Translations under genes and position numbers: made by a program
Assembly (NCBI GenBank): GCA_944325105.1
Contig: CALUYW010000006.1
Span: 1-64,000 of the forward strand
Direction of reading: 5' to 3'
Source of the DNA: Candidatus Gastranaerophilales bacterium
GTDB taxonomy: Bacteria > Cyanobacteriota > Vampirovibrionia > Gastranaerophilales > Gastranaerophilaceae
Length of the DNA: 64,000 bases
The notes under the pieces: model-generated
Database searches by the model: none
Told to the model about the DNA's origin: nothing
The model's input: only the letters and a program-made list of their open reading frames with translations
In this document: positions 16,607 to 25,131 of the stretch, piece after piece
Position numbering within the stretch: the stretch's first letter is position 1
How the letters are laid out: the number at the start of each line of letters is the position of its first letter

Positions 16607-16849
16607 CTATTCAAAAACTTTAGATATAAAACAAATTGCATCCATAAATGTGTCTTTTACAAATTCTCCCGCAAGCTTGTTTAAGGGTTTGTTATCAATA
16701 TGTTCAAAAGCCAGGGTTATAGGGTCTTTTGTTCTTCTGAATGACGGTACAATACTCCTTGAGTCCATATAGTCAAGTTTTGATTTAAGGTCTTTTGTGT
16801 CTTTAAACATACAAACTTGTTCTTCTACATCAAATATTGTTGCACTCAT
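16607..16849 (-). CDS. Small unknown protein
   Basis: I do not recognise this 80-residue protein. It has no signal peptide or clear membrane segment. Visible parts are SATIFDVEEQVCMFKDTKD at the N-terminus, a basic FRRTKDP in the middle and a hydrophobic C-terminal helix (FMDAICFISKVFE). A GAGGAAA ribosome binding site precedes the ATG and a strong terminator follows the stop, which supports a real monocistronic gene. It lies between the flagellar operon and the unknown gene at 17044. Confidence 0.65.
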   Translation of the reverse strand: MSATIFDVEEQVCMFKDTKDLKSKLDYMDSRSIVPSFRRTKDPITLAFEHIDNKPLNKLAGEFVKDTFMDAICFISKVFE

Positions 16850-16963
16850 CTTTTTTCCTCGTTTGAAATATATCGTATTTATATAAAAAATATATTCTTA
16901 AAAAAATTGCCTTTTTTAAAAAATTTTGGTTAAATTTTGTTAACAAATGAAAAAATGTATTTA

Positions 16964-16978
16964 ATTACCTTGGGTAAT
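16964..16978. promoter_or_regulatory. Inverted repeat ATTACC-TTG-GGTAAT
   Basis: A 6-3-6 inverted repeat lies 66 bases before the gene at 17044, in an AT-rich gap. It resembles the TTACCC-TTTC-GGGTAA repeat before the response regulator at 664. It is a candidate operator only. Confidence 0.3.
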
Positions 16979-17043
16979 AGCAAATTTTTTTATTTTCATG
17001 TTTTATGTTTTTAGTGTTGTTCAGTATATGGCAGGGTTAGTAA

Positions 17044-18483
17044 ATGAGAATAAGTGCACTTAACAGCGGATACAATGCAGTAAACTTTGGAAGAGCTCTA
17101 AAGCCTGATGAAATGGAGCAAGCATATCAAAGTGCAAAAAGCGTTAGGGAGTTAATGGGTTTTAAAGATGGTAAAGGTGTTTTATATGTTCCATCGGAAA
17201 AACTGCCTCAAGTAACATCTGAGAACTCTGCAAAAGAGAGTATAAACAGATTTTTTGAAATGGCAAAAAAACTTTTTGGTATAAACACCGTTGAAATTTC
17301 TCCTGAAGTTTCTGAAACTGCAAAAACACTTGTTGACGAGGTGCTAGATTCTCAGGGTATTAAAAGGGTTGCAAAATTTGATTTTCAAACAGAAAATCTT
17401 GAAGAAGCAATTGAAAATGCTGCAAAAACATATGACGGTCTTAGGGTGGTTAATCCTCATCAGTATTCTGAAGACCAGCTAAATCTGTTTGCTGAAATTT
17501 TTGAAAAAGTTAAGGGTGAGTCTTTTGACCCCAAACTTCTTATGTTTCAGGTAGACGACCAGAATAGTGTTTATAATTGGGATAATCATAAACTTTTTAA
17601 AAAATTTGACGGTAAAAATATAATAGGTTCAAGCAATTATATAAATGGAACTAATAAGGATAACTTTTGGGGTTCTACGGCTTTTTATACCAGAAGAATG
17701 AATGTTGATCAGGGGAATTTTATCCATGGCATAAGAAAAGCGGGAGAACCATCTTTAGCACAGCAAATAAAAGACCCTGGACAGGTAAATCAATCAATTC
17801 AATTTCTAGAGAATGAATTAAAACTTCAGGATGAAGATTTTGTTCACCCTGCACGATATGCGGCTGCAAAGCGTGGTGAAGTTGTTTTATCGCAAAACTT
17901 TTATAAGCACTTTGATGATTTAACACCTGAGATTACAACAGATATAATGGGTTTTGAAAAAGCTTATCAGGAGGCGCTTGAGAAAGGGCTTGGAGATAAC
18001 TATTTTGATTCTCTTGCAAAAACAATGAAAGCTCGCGGTTTAAATGAGGGCGAGGGCGCTCAGTTGTACGAACAAATTTGTAAGTACAGAAATGCGCTTT
18101 ATTCTTCAGGTGAAGGCTCCGCAAAGACTATCCAAGATGCTCTTAAATTAACGGCAGAGCAAATTGAGGCTTCATATAAAGATACCAAAAACGTAGCTCT
18201 TCAGGGTTTTGAGATAAGACAAAGAGAAGTGCAAATCGCACTTGATGAAACCGCAAGAAAGCAAGAAGTGGCACGAGCCGTAGAAAATCTTAACCCGCTT
18301 AATGAGCATTTCTTTGATAAGGCAGTTAATTTCGCAAGAAAAAATAAAAAAGCTCTTATATTCACGGGTGCACTTGCTGCTATAGCTGCAGTTGGCGGTA
18401 CAATGTACTCTTACGGTAAAGAAATTGCAACAAAAACAAACGCTGCAAAACCTCAATCCGAAAAATTAGACAAAAAAGCTTAG
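17044..18483 (+). CDS. Unknown protein with C-terminal membrane segment
   Basis: I do not recognise this 479-residue protein. The N-terminus (MRISALNSGYNAVNFGRALK) is not a signal peptide. Residues 20-430 look soluble, alternating helical (EEAIENAAKTYDGL, EITTDIMGFEKAYQEALEKG) and mixed parts. Near the C-terminus (about 437-463) a basic flank (RKNKK) precedes a hydrophobic segment, ALIFTGALAAIAAVGGTMYS, followed by a short charged tail, so it may be tail-anchored. A similar KKAL-plus-hydrophobic segment occurs in the unknown protein at 36305. A weak ribosome binding site (AGGGTTAG) precedes the ATG. Its 3' end overlaps the convergent prepilin peptidase gene by 18 bases. Confidence 0.8.
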   Translation: MRISALNSGYNAVNFGRALKPDEMEQAYQSAKSVRELMGFKDGKGVLYVPSEKLPQVTSENSAKESINRFFEMAKKLFGINTVEISPEVSETAKTLVDEVLDSQGIKRVAKFDFQTENLEEAIENAAKTYDGLRVVNPHQYSEDQLNLFAEIFEKVKGESFDPKLLMFQVDDQNSVYNWDNHKLFKKFDGKNIIGSSNYINGTNKDNFWGSTAFYTRRMNVDQGNFIHGIRKAGEPSLAQQIKDPGQVNQSIQFLENELKLQDEDFVHPARYAAAKRGEVVLSQNFYKHFDDLTPEITTDIMGFEKAYQEALEKGLGDNYFDSLAKTMKARGLNEGEGAQLYEQICKYRNALYSSGEGSAKTIQDALKLTAEQIEASYKDTKNVALQGFEIRQREVQIALDETARKQEVARAVENLNPLNEHFFDKAVNFARKNKKALIFTGALAAIAAVGGTMYSYGKEIATKTNAAKPQSEKLDKKA

Positions 18484-19410
18484 AATTTTTTGCGAAAAAA
18501 ATATCATTAAAAAAGCACTAAATACAAGAGCAGGGCCAAAAGGCATATAGCTTAGGTTTTGCTCTTGTTTTTCGGTTTTTATCCCCTTTAATATAACTAA
18601 CAAACAACACAGAAGGACTATACAAATTCCTAAAAGATAAAAGAGGTAAGAATTTGAATTTGTATCTAAAAATTTTAACGCTATAATCGAGCAGACAATA
18701 GCAGCCAGTGCCCAGCAGGTCTTATAGTTTTTATTTTTTAAATTTTTTATAAATAGAGCAGGAATAGCAAAGAGCGCCTGAATAATAACACTTATAAAAA
18801 CAACTAAAATAAGTATTTTGTACCCAAGAAGCGCTCCTATACCCATTGCAATAAGAGTATCACCCTCCCCAAAGGCTCTTGTTTTAAGCATTAATGTGCC
18901 AAAATGCGCCATAATCTCAAAAATCAAATACCCTGCTGCAAGCCCTAAAAGGCTATCAATTGGAGTTAGTGTGCCGAGTTTTAATATGTTATATAACAAC
19001 CCTGTGCCCATTAATATGTAAGTATGCACATCAAGTACAACACGCTCTTTAAAATCTGTTATACATATAAGTATAAAAATTGACAGAATGACCCATATAA
19101 ACAGGGTTTTTAAACTTGCGCCAAAATTAAGATAGGTAAATAAATATAAAATAGCATTTACTGCTTCAACTAAAGGGTATTGAAGAGAGATTTTTTCTTT
19201 GCAAAACTGGCATTTTCCTCTTAAAAAAACGTAAGAAATAACAGGAATGTTTGTATACCAGTTTAGTTTTTTTCCGCACTTCGGGCATTTTGAGGGCGGA
19301 TATACTATGCTCTCGCCGCTAAGACCTCTTAGGGCAACAACATTTAAAAAGCTCCCTATGCAAAGTCCGATAAGCGCGCTAAATATGGCGCATAGAGTGC
19401 TAATGCTCAT
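18466..19410 (-). CDS. pilD: Prepilin peptidase / N-methyltransferase
   Basis: This A24-family membrane enzyme removes the leader of type IV prepilins and methylates the new N-terminus. The 314-residue protein has the methyltransferase zinc motif with cysteines 42, 45, 67 and 70, and the two catalytic aspartates in ITDFKERVV (D119) and FGEGD (D184). About eight hydrophobic segments are visible; the C-terminal extension beyond the usual 250-290 residues adds membrane helices. It overlaps the upstream sigma-factor gene by 11 bases, so the two are translated together. A substrate may be the prepilin-like protein at 30069. Confidence 0.93.
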   Translation of the reverse strand: MSISTLCAIFSALIGLCIGSFLNVVALRGLSGESIVYPPSKCPKCGKKLNWYTNIPVISYVFLRGKCQFCKEKISLQYPLVEAVNAILYLFTYLNFGASLKTLFIWVILSIFILICITDFKERVVLDVHTYILMGTGLLYNILKLGTLTPIDSLLGLAAGYLIFEIMAHFGTLMLKTRAFGEGDTLIAMGIGALLGYKILILVVFISVIIQALFAIPALFIKNLKNKNYKTCWALAAIVCSIIALKFLDTNSNSYLFYLLGICIVLLCCLLVILKGIKTEKQEQNLSYMPFGPALVFSAFLMIFFSQKILSFFV

Positions 19411-20218
19411 ATTTATGCATACCTTTTTTGGTAATAAGGTTAAAAAGCTTATCCAGAGCTTTTTTTAACTTTCTTGAAACCTGCATTTGTGACATATCAA
19501 GTCTTTGAGATATTTCACGCTGGTTTAAACCCTCAAAATAGTTAAGGATAATAAGTTGCTGCTCATCATTATCCAGTCTTTTTATGGCGTCATTTAAGAT
19601 TAATCTGTTTTCAAACCCTGCTATAATGTCTTTTTGACTTTCATCAACCAATCTGTCAGATAGGGTTGCATTGCTTGTATCTTCGTTTCCTACAATCTGG
19701 TCAATTGAAATAGCTGTCGTACGTCTGTCCAACTCAAAAACTTCTTCAATTTTCTTTTCGCTCATCTGAAGTGCTTGAGCTAGCTCTTTATCGGAGGGTG
19801 TTGTACCGAGTTTTTCGGTTAATTCAAGTGTGATTTTATGCACACGGTAAGAAAGCTCTTTTATTTCTCGCGGAGCGCGGATAATCGTGCTTTTATCCCT
19901 TAAATAGTGGCGAATTTCACCTGTTATTAAATACGTTGCATAAGTTTTAAAATTTGAACTTATCTCGGGTTTAAAAAGGTCAATCGACTTAATAAGGCCT
20001 AAAGCGCCAACTTGTGTGATATCTTCAATAGGGTCGGTAGAACGCCTTGCAAGCGAGCGAGATACCTTTTTAACAAGCGGCATATACGCAAGCACTATAA
20101 GCTCTCGAAGATGCTTTTTTGTAGCATCATCATTTGTTTCTTTGTATTCCTGTAACCACTGATTAACTCTGTTTTCAGGGTCGATTATATCGTTAGTGTT
20201 TGTCAGTTCTTGCGCCAT
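19400..20218 (-). CDS. sigF: Group 3 sigma factor (SigB/F/G type)
   Basis: This 272-residue alternative sigma factor has region 2 (YMPLVKKVSRSLARR, DITQVGALGLIKSID, FKTYATYLITGEIRHYLRD), region 3 (REIKELSYRVHKI, GTTPSDKELAQALQ) and region 4 (LNQREISQRLDMSQMQVSRKLKKALDKL), but no region 1.1. The IRHYLRD and APREIK signatures place it in the SigB/F/G group; in cyanobacteria the group 3 factor SigF controls type IV pili and motility. It overlaps the prepilin peptidase gene, which supports the same role. It could alternatively replace sigma-28 for the flagellar genes. No anti-sigma gene is adjacent. Confidence 0.88.
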   Translation of the reverse strand: MAQELTNTNDIIDPENRVNQWLQEYKETNDDATKKHLRELIVLAYMPLVKKVSRSLARRSTDPIEDITQVGALGLIKSIDLFKPEISSNFKTYATYLITGEIRHYLRDKSTIIRAPREIKELSYRVHKITLELTEKLGTTPSDKELAQALQMSEKKIEEVFELDRRTTAISIDQIVGNEDTSNATLSDRLVDESQKDIIAGFENRLILNDAIKRLDNDEQQLIILNYFEGLNQREISQRLDMSQMQVSRKLKKALDKLFNLITKKGMHKYEH

Positions 20219-20257
20219 ATGTGCAATTATATCACTTGTTTTGCTTTTAATCTATAA

Positions 20258-21811
20258 TTATTTTTTTACGGCAAACTCTGAATCCAGCCTTAAAAATACG
20301 GGCTGAATTTCTGATTTTTCAATCAATTTACCTGCTTTAATCATTTTTGGCTTTAGCTCGTCAAGTTTCATATTGATATCGATTTTTAGCTGCTGTGCCA
20401 TATTTGCCGCAATATTTGGGCAATAAGGATAAATAAGTATTGCAACTTTGCACATCAAATCAAATATTGAATATAAAACTTCGCCGCACTCTCTCATTTT
20501 GCCTTCTTTTGCAAGTGTCCAAGGAGCGTTGTCGTTAATGAATTTATTTGCTTCATCTACGATATTTATTATCTCAGAGGCAGCTTCTGATATTTCAACC
20601 TTGTCAAAATGAGCTTTTACTTTTGATATAGCACCCATGGAAGATGCAGTTAAAATATTTTCGCAAATGTGCTCTTCTAAAATATTTCCGTCAAAGTATT
20701 TGCATAGCATATTTAAAGAACGATTTAAAAGATTGCCCATGTTATTTGCTAAATCAGCATTTACGCGCTCTTTAAAGTCCTCATCCGAGTAGTTTCCGTC
20801 TTTTCCTGACGGTGCGCTTACACACATAAAGTATCTGAATGCGTCAGGTTCACTAAGTTCAAACGCGCCCATTACTGTCTTTGGCGAGATTACATTGCCG
20901 GTTGATTTTGACATTTTGTTTTTGTCAATTGTTATCCAGCCGTGAGCATAGATTGTTTTTGGCAGTTCAACCTCAAGCGCCATAAGGATTGCTATCCAAT
21001 AAATTGAGTGGAATTTTAAAATATCTTTTCCTATTATTTGAAAATTAGCAGGCCAGAAAGTTTTGAAGTTTTCGCTACTTTCGCCGTTTGGATTGTAGTT
21101 AAGAGCCGTAATATAGTTGCTAAGTGCATCAATCCACACATATATTACCTGCTCGGGGTCGGATTTTACTTCAATACCCCAGTTTACATTGCTTTTTGCC
21201 CTTGAAACAGAGATATCTTCAATATTTTCAAGCTGATTTAAAACTTCATTTGCTCTGAAAGAGGGCATAATAAAGTTTGGATTTTCTTTTATGTGTTTAA
21301 TAATAGCGTCTTTGTATTTTGTTAATTTAAAGAAGTAATTTTCTTCGCTTACAAGTTCGGGCTTTTTGCCATGTATTGGGCAGCAGCCGTTTTCATCCAA
21401 GTCTTTTGGGCTTAAAAAGCTTTCGCAGCCGCTGCAGTACAGTCCTTCGTATTTGTTTTTATATATATCGCCTTTTTCAAGGAGTTTTTCAAAAATTTCC
21501 TGAACGATTTTTTTGTGTTGCTCATCTGTTGTTCTTATAAATTTATCGTAATTTATATCCAAAAGCGCCCAAGCGTCTTTGAACTTTTGAGAATTTTCAT
21601 CGCACAGCTTTTTAGGTTCAATACCCATAGATGCTGCTGTTTTTTGGATTTTTATACCGTGCTCGTCAGTTCCTGTTAAAAAAAATGTTTTGTCGCATCT
21701 TTGTTTAAAGTGACGAAAAAGTACATCCGTTAATATTTTCTCAAACGCATGACCTATGTGCGGAGCTCCGTTTACATAGTCAATTGCTGTTGTTACCATA
21801 AATTTATTCAT
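20258..21811 (-). CDS. metG: Methionyl-tRNA synthetase
   Basis: MetG charges tRNA-Met. The 517-residue protein has the class I HIGH motif (GAPHIGHA, about 16-23), the zinc-knuckle region starting CSGCESF with CCPIHG further on, and the KMSKSTG motif. The anticodon-binding helical domain occupies the C-terminal third. There is no C-terminal EMAP/tRNA-binding extension, as in the short form of the enzyme. It lies 39 bases before the sigma-factor gene and 41 after the nucleoside phosphorylase in the same leftward run. Confidence 0.97.
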   Translation of the reverse strand: MNKFMVTTAIDYVNGAPHIGHAFEKILTDVLFRHFKQRCDKTFFLTGTDEHGIKIQKTAASMGIEPKKLCDENSQKFKDAWALLDINYDKFIRTTDEQHKKIVQEIFEKLLEKGDIYKNKYEGLYCSGCESFLSPKDLDENGCCPIHGKKPELVSEENYFFKLTKYKDAIIKHIKENPNFIMPSFRANEVLNQLENIEDISVSRAKSNVNWGIEVKSDPEQVIYVWIDALSNYITALNYNPNGESSENFKTFWPANFQIIGKDILKFHSIYWIAILMALEVELPKTIYAHGWITIDKNKMSKSTGNVISPKTVMGAFELSEPDAFRYFMCVSAPSGKDGNYSDEDFKERVNADLANNMGNLLNRSLNMLCKYFDGNILEEHICENILTASSMGAISKVKAHFDKVEISEAASEIINIVDEANKFINDNAPWTLAKEGKMRECGEVLYSIFDLMCKVAILIYPYCPNIAANMAQQLKIDINMKLDELKPKMIKAGKLIEKSEIQPVFLRLDSEFAVKK

Positions 21812-21852
21812 AATTTTTCACCTCTGATTTCAAGACGATTATACTATGAACA

Positions 21853-23157
21853 TTACCCCTCGTAAATAAGAACAGGGGGAATTACTTCATTATTACTCAA
21901 TTTAAAGGAGTTTTTAGCATTTTCAATTGCTTCTTTTAGCTTTTCTTCTTTAACGTCGTTATAATAAAGTGTTAAAATAGTTTCGCCCTCTTGGACTTTA
22001 TCGGATATTTTTTTAGATAAAATGCAACCTGCGCTAAAATCTATAGAGTCAGATTTTTTATCCCTTCCTGCACCTAAAAGCTTACAGGCATGGGCTATTT
22101 CAAGGGCATCAAGGTCAGATATAAAACCTTGGTTTTGCGCTTTTATTTCATATTTATTTTTTGCTTGTTTAAAAAGACTGTAATTGTCAACTACATCAGG
22201 GTTTCCGCCTTGATAAGATATAATTTTTCTAAGCATTTCAAGAGCTTTTTTTGATTTTATGCTCTCATCCATTTTTTCTTTTGCTTCTTCTTTTGTTTTG
22301 CAAAAACCGCCCGCTATAAGGGTTTTGGCTACAATTTCTAAGGTAACGTCATAGAGGTCTTGAGAATAGTTGCCCTTTAGAAACTCTATACTTTCAATAA
22401 TTTCAAGACTGTTACCAATGTTTTTGCCCAGAGGCTGCTCCATAGAGGTAATGATAGCTGAGATTTTTCTATTGAGCAGTGCTCCTGTTTCTATCATAAG
22501 CTCGGCAAGCTCTTGAGCTTCTTCTTTTGTTTTAATGAAAGCACCTGAGCCGTATTTAACATCCAAAACAATTGAATTTGCACCGCTTGCGATTTTTTTG
22601 GACACAACAGAGGCACAAATAAGAGATTTGTTATCAACCGTAGCGGTCACGTCACGAAGAGCGTATATTTTACCGTCAGCTGGGGTAAGATTTGGGCTTT
22701 GAGAAGAAATAGCGGCGTTGATTTCTTTTATTTGCTTCATAAAGTCATCTTTTGACATTTCGCATTTGAAATTTGGTATAGATTCAAGCTTATCAACCGT
22801 TCCGCCGGTATAGCCCAAGCCTCTGCCGGATAGCTTGGCGCAAGTTACACCCAAACTTGCAAGCAAGGGGATTAAAACTATTGTTACTTTATCCCCCACT
22901 CCTCCTGTGGAGTGCTTGTCTGCAACAAAATTACTTATTGAAGAAAAGTCTAAAACTTCGCCCGAATCTACAAAAGCTTCGGTAAGATATGCGGTTTCTT
23001 CCTTATCAAGACCCTGAAAGCACACTGCCATAAGCCAAGCTGACATTTGATAATCTTCAATTTCTCCTTTTGTGTACCCCTCGACAAGAGAGTAAATCTC
23101 TTCACGAGTGTGTTTTTTACCGAGTTTTTTCTTTTGTATTAAATCAACTGCTCTCAT
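21853..23157 (-). CDS. pdp: Pyrimidine-nucleoside phosphorylase
   Basis: This enzyme cleaves uridine/thymidine/deoxyuridine with phosphate, salvaging bases and pentose phosphate. The 434-residue protein shows the phosphate-binding DKHSTGGVGDK block at about 80-90, the family signature LSGRGLGYTGGTVDKLESIP, and a C-terminal barrel-sandwich domain (ISDKVQEGETILTLYYND). The length and KHSTGG-type loop fit both thymidine phosphorylase (DeoA) and Pdp; overall it resembles the Gram-positive Pdp type. It lies 8 bases after rlmH. Confidence 0.92.
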   Translation of the reverse strand: MRAVDLIQKKKLGKKHTREEIYSLVEGYTKGEIEDYQMSAWLMAVCFQGLDKEETAYLTEAFVDSGEVLDFSSISNFVADKHSTGGVGDKVTIVLIPLLASLGVTCAKLSGRGLGYTGGTVDKLESIPNFKCEMSKDDFMKQIKEINAAISSQSPNLTPADGKIYALRDVTATVDNKSLICASVVSKKIASGANSIVLDVKYGSGAFIKTKEEAQELAELMIETGALLNRKISAIITSMEQPLGKNIGNSLEIIESIEFLKGNYSQDLYDVTLEIVAKTLIAGGFCKTKEEAKEKMDESIKSKKALEMLRKIISYQGGNPDVVDNYSLFKQAKNKYEIKAQNQGFISDLDALEIAHACKLLGAGRDKKSDSIDFSAGCILSKKISDKVQEGETILTLYYNDVKEEKLKEAIENAKNSFKLSNNEVIPPVLIYEG

Positions 23158-23165
23158 TATTACTC

Positions 23166-23582
23166 CTATTTATGGTACGGTTCATTGTTTAAAATTCTAT
23201 AAGCCCTGTATATTTGTTCAATCAGAATAAAAGTTGCCTCCTGATGCAAAAATGTAAGCTTTGACATTGAAAATTTAAAATCCGACATGTTCCGGACTTC
23301 TTTTGCAAGCCCCTCTGCCCCACCTATTAAAAAAAGTATTTCATTAGCTATGCCGCTTGTTTCAATTTCTCTTATTTTATTTGCAAACTCAACACTTGAG
23401 AGCATTTTGCCTTCTATTTCAAGGGTAATTATATACGCCCCTTTTTTGCCTTTTAAAAATTCATAAATGTCTGAAACTTCAAGAACCTCGACTTTATTCA
23501 GCAGTCTTTTTTCAAATTCGTCTACTCCTGCCTTAAAGTAAGGTTCTTTGATTTTTCCTTCAAGTATTATTTTTATATTCAT
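23166..23582 (-). CDS. rlmH: 23S rRNA pseudouridine-1915 N3-methyltransferase RlmH
   Basis: RlmH is the SPOUT methyltransferase that modifies helix 69 of 23S rRNA on the assembled 70S ribosome. At 138 residues it is shorter than the usual 150-160, with a trimmed N-terminal part. The knotted C-terminal region is intact: FLIGGAEGLAKEVR, FSMSKLTFLHQEA, then LIEQIYRAYRILNNEPYHK at the end. Its ATG shares one base with the stop codon of the symporter gene (TAATG). Confidence 0.95.
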   Translation of the reverse strand: MNIKIILEGKIKEPYFKAGVDEFEKRLLNKVEVLEVSDIYEFLKGKKGAYIITLEIEGKMLSSVEFANKIREIETSGIANEILFLIGGAEGLAKEVRNMSDFKFSMSKLTFLHQEATFILIEQIYRAYRILNNEPYHK

Positions 23583-24904
23583 TAAACTATTTCTTTGTAG
23601 CCGTCAGGGTTGTTTAGAAGGTCATAGTTTATTTCATTTTCGTTATCTGCTATTATTGCCGCAACAACAGCGTCTGACGCTACGTTAACGGTTGAGCGAA
23701 GCATATCTGCAAGTCTTTCAAGCGCAAACAGGAATGAGAAACCTACAACCAAATGCTCCGGAGTAAGTCCTATACCGTTTAGAACAAGTGCTATGGTGAT
23801 TAAACCGGCTCCCGGGATACCTGCTGAAGTTGAAGATGCTATCATTGCCAGTACTGCAATTTGAACTATTAACCCTAAAGAAAGGTCAATGCCATACGCT
23901 TGAGTTAAGAATATAACCGCAACGGTTTGCACAAGCGCTGTTCCGTCCATATTAAGAGTAGCACCCAAAGGTAGTACAAAAGAGCAGATTTTATTTGAAA
24001 TACCTCTTTTTTCGCAGCAGGTAATTGTCAAAGGTAAAGTTGCAGAGCTTGAAGCTGTACCAAAGGCTACCATAATAGCCTCTGTAATTGCAGTATAGAG
24101 TTTGCCTACGGGAACTTTGGAGAATATCTTCATTAATAACGGGTAAACGACAAAGAACTGTATTGCAAGACCTAAGGATATTACAAGGAAGTATTTCCAA
24201 ACTTCAGAGAACATTTGCATACCAAAACTTGCAACAGAGCTTGCAGTAAGGGCAAAAACACCCGGTGCTGCAAGATACATAATCCAATCGGTCACTTTCA
24301 TTGTCGCTGCAAACACGCTTTCAAAGAATGAAACAACGGGACGATTAATCTCGCCTACTTTTGCAAGAGCTATTGCAAAAGCTAACACAAATATGATAAT
24401 CGGTATCATTTGTCCTTGAGCAAGCGAATTAAACGGATTTTTAGGTATCATATCAAGAACCATACCTGCCATATTTGCTCTTTGTTCTGAAATTGCGCTT
24501 GCAACATAGCTTTGCATTTGCTGAGCGACATCAGAGTTGATAAAGCTTTGGGCACCTATACCCGGTTTGAAAACCAAAGCTAAAACAGCGCCTATTGTTA
24601 CTGCTGCAAGAGTAATGATAAAGTAATAAAGTATCATTTTCTTGCCAAATTTAGCCAGCTGCTTGTTGTCGCCAATATTCGAAACACCTATTACAATAGC
24701 ACTTATTACAAGTGGTATAACAACCATTTGTATAATATTAATAAAGCCTTGACCTATAAAATTAAGGACTTTATGTATCATGGGATAGCTTGCCGAGGGG
24801 AAAAGTATTCCTACCACAATACCTGCTATTAAACCGAAAAATATATGCCAGTTTCTTTTTATACCTAAAAGCACTGCAATTAGTATCTGCATATGTATTC
24901 CCAT
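23582..24904 (-). CDS. Dicarboxylate/amino acid:cation symporter
   Basis: This DAACS (GltP/DctA/GltT) family transporter of 440 residues takes up glutamate, aspartate or C4-dicarboxylates with sodium or protons. The first helix follows the start MGIHMQILIAVLLG. Family hallmarks are the serine-rich re-entrant loop (FGTASSSATLPLT, about 277-289), the NMDGTAL motif, and the second hairpin ASSTSAGIPGAGLI. The substrate cannot be decided from sequence. It is the first gene of the six-gene leftward run; an AAAGGAT ribosome binding site precedes the ATG. Confidence 0.93.
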   Translation of the reverse strand: MGIHMQILIAVLLGIKRNWHIFFGLIAGIVVGILFPSASYPMIHKVLNFIGQGFINIIQMVVIPLVISAIVIGVSNIGDNKQLAKFGKKMILYYFIITLAAVTIGAVLALVFKPGIGAQSFINSDVAQQMQSYVASAISEQRANMAGMVLDMIPKNPFNSLAQGQMIPIIIFVLAFAIALAKVGEINRPVVSFFESVFAATMKVTDWIMYLAAPGVFALTASSVASFGMQMFSEVWKYFLVISLGLAIQFFVVYPLLMKIFSKVPVGKLYTAITEAIMVAFGTASSSATLPLTITCCEKRGISNKICSFVLPLGATLNMDGTALVQTVAVIFLTQAYGIDLSLGLIVQIAVLAMIASSTSAGIPGAGLITIALVLNGIGLTPEHLVVGFSFLFALERLADMLRSTVNVASDAVVAAIIADNENEINYDLLNNPDGYKEIV

Positions 24905-25002
24905 AATATAAAATCCTTTATCCGCTAGTTCATTATTAAATTAATATTACAACTATTTTTCCACTCTGACAATACATGTATCGTTGTACTTTTGGCTTAA
25001 GC

Positions 25003-25036
25003 GTTGAATTTTAAATATTTCTTTTAAAATTTCAAC
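25003..25036. repeat. AT-rich inverted repeat
   Basis: GTTGAATTTTAAA (25003-25015) and TTTTAAAATTTCAAC (25022-25036) can pair with one bulge in the divergent gap between the symporter and TPR genes. A run of C and T follows. It may be a leader structure or operator; the role is unknown. Confidence 0.3.
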
Positions 25037-25131
25037 CTTTTAGATGATTTTTGTCCGTTATATATAAAGCACAATCCTTATAACCCGTTAAAATTATTTG
25101 TATAACCAAATTTAGTCCAAAGGAACATAAA

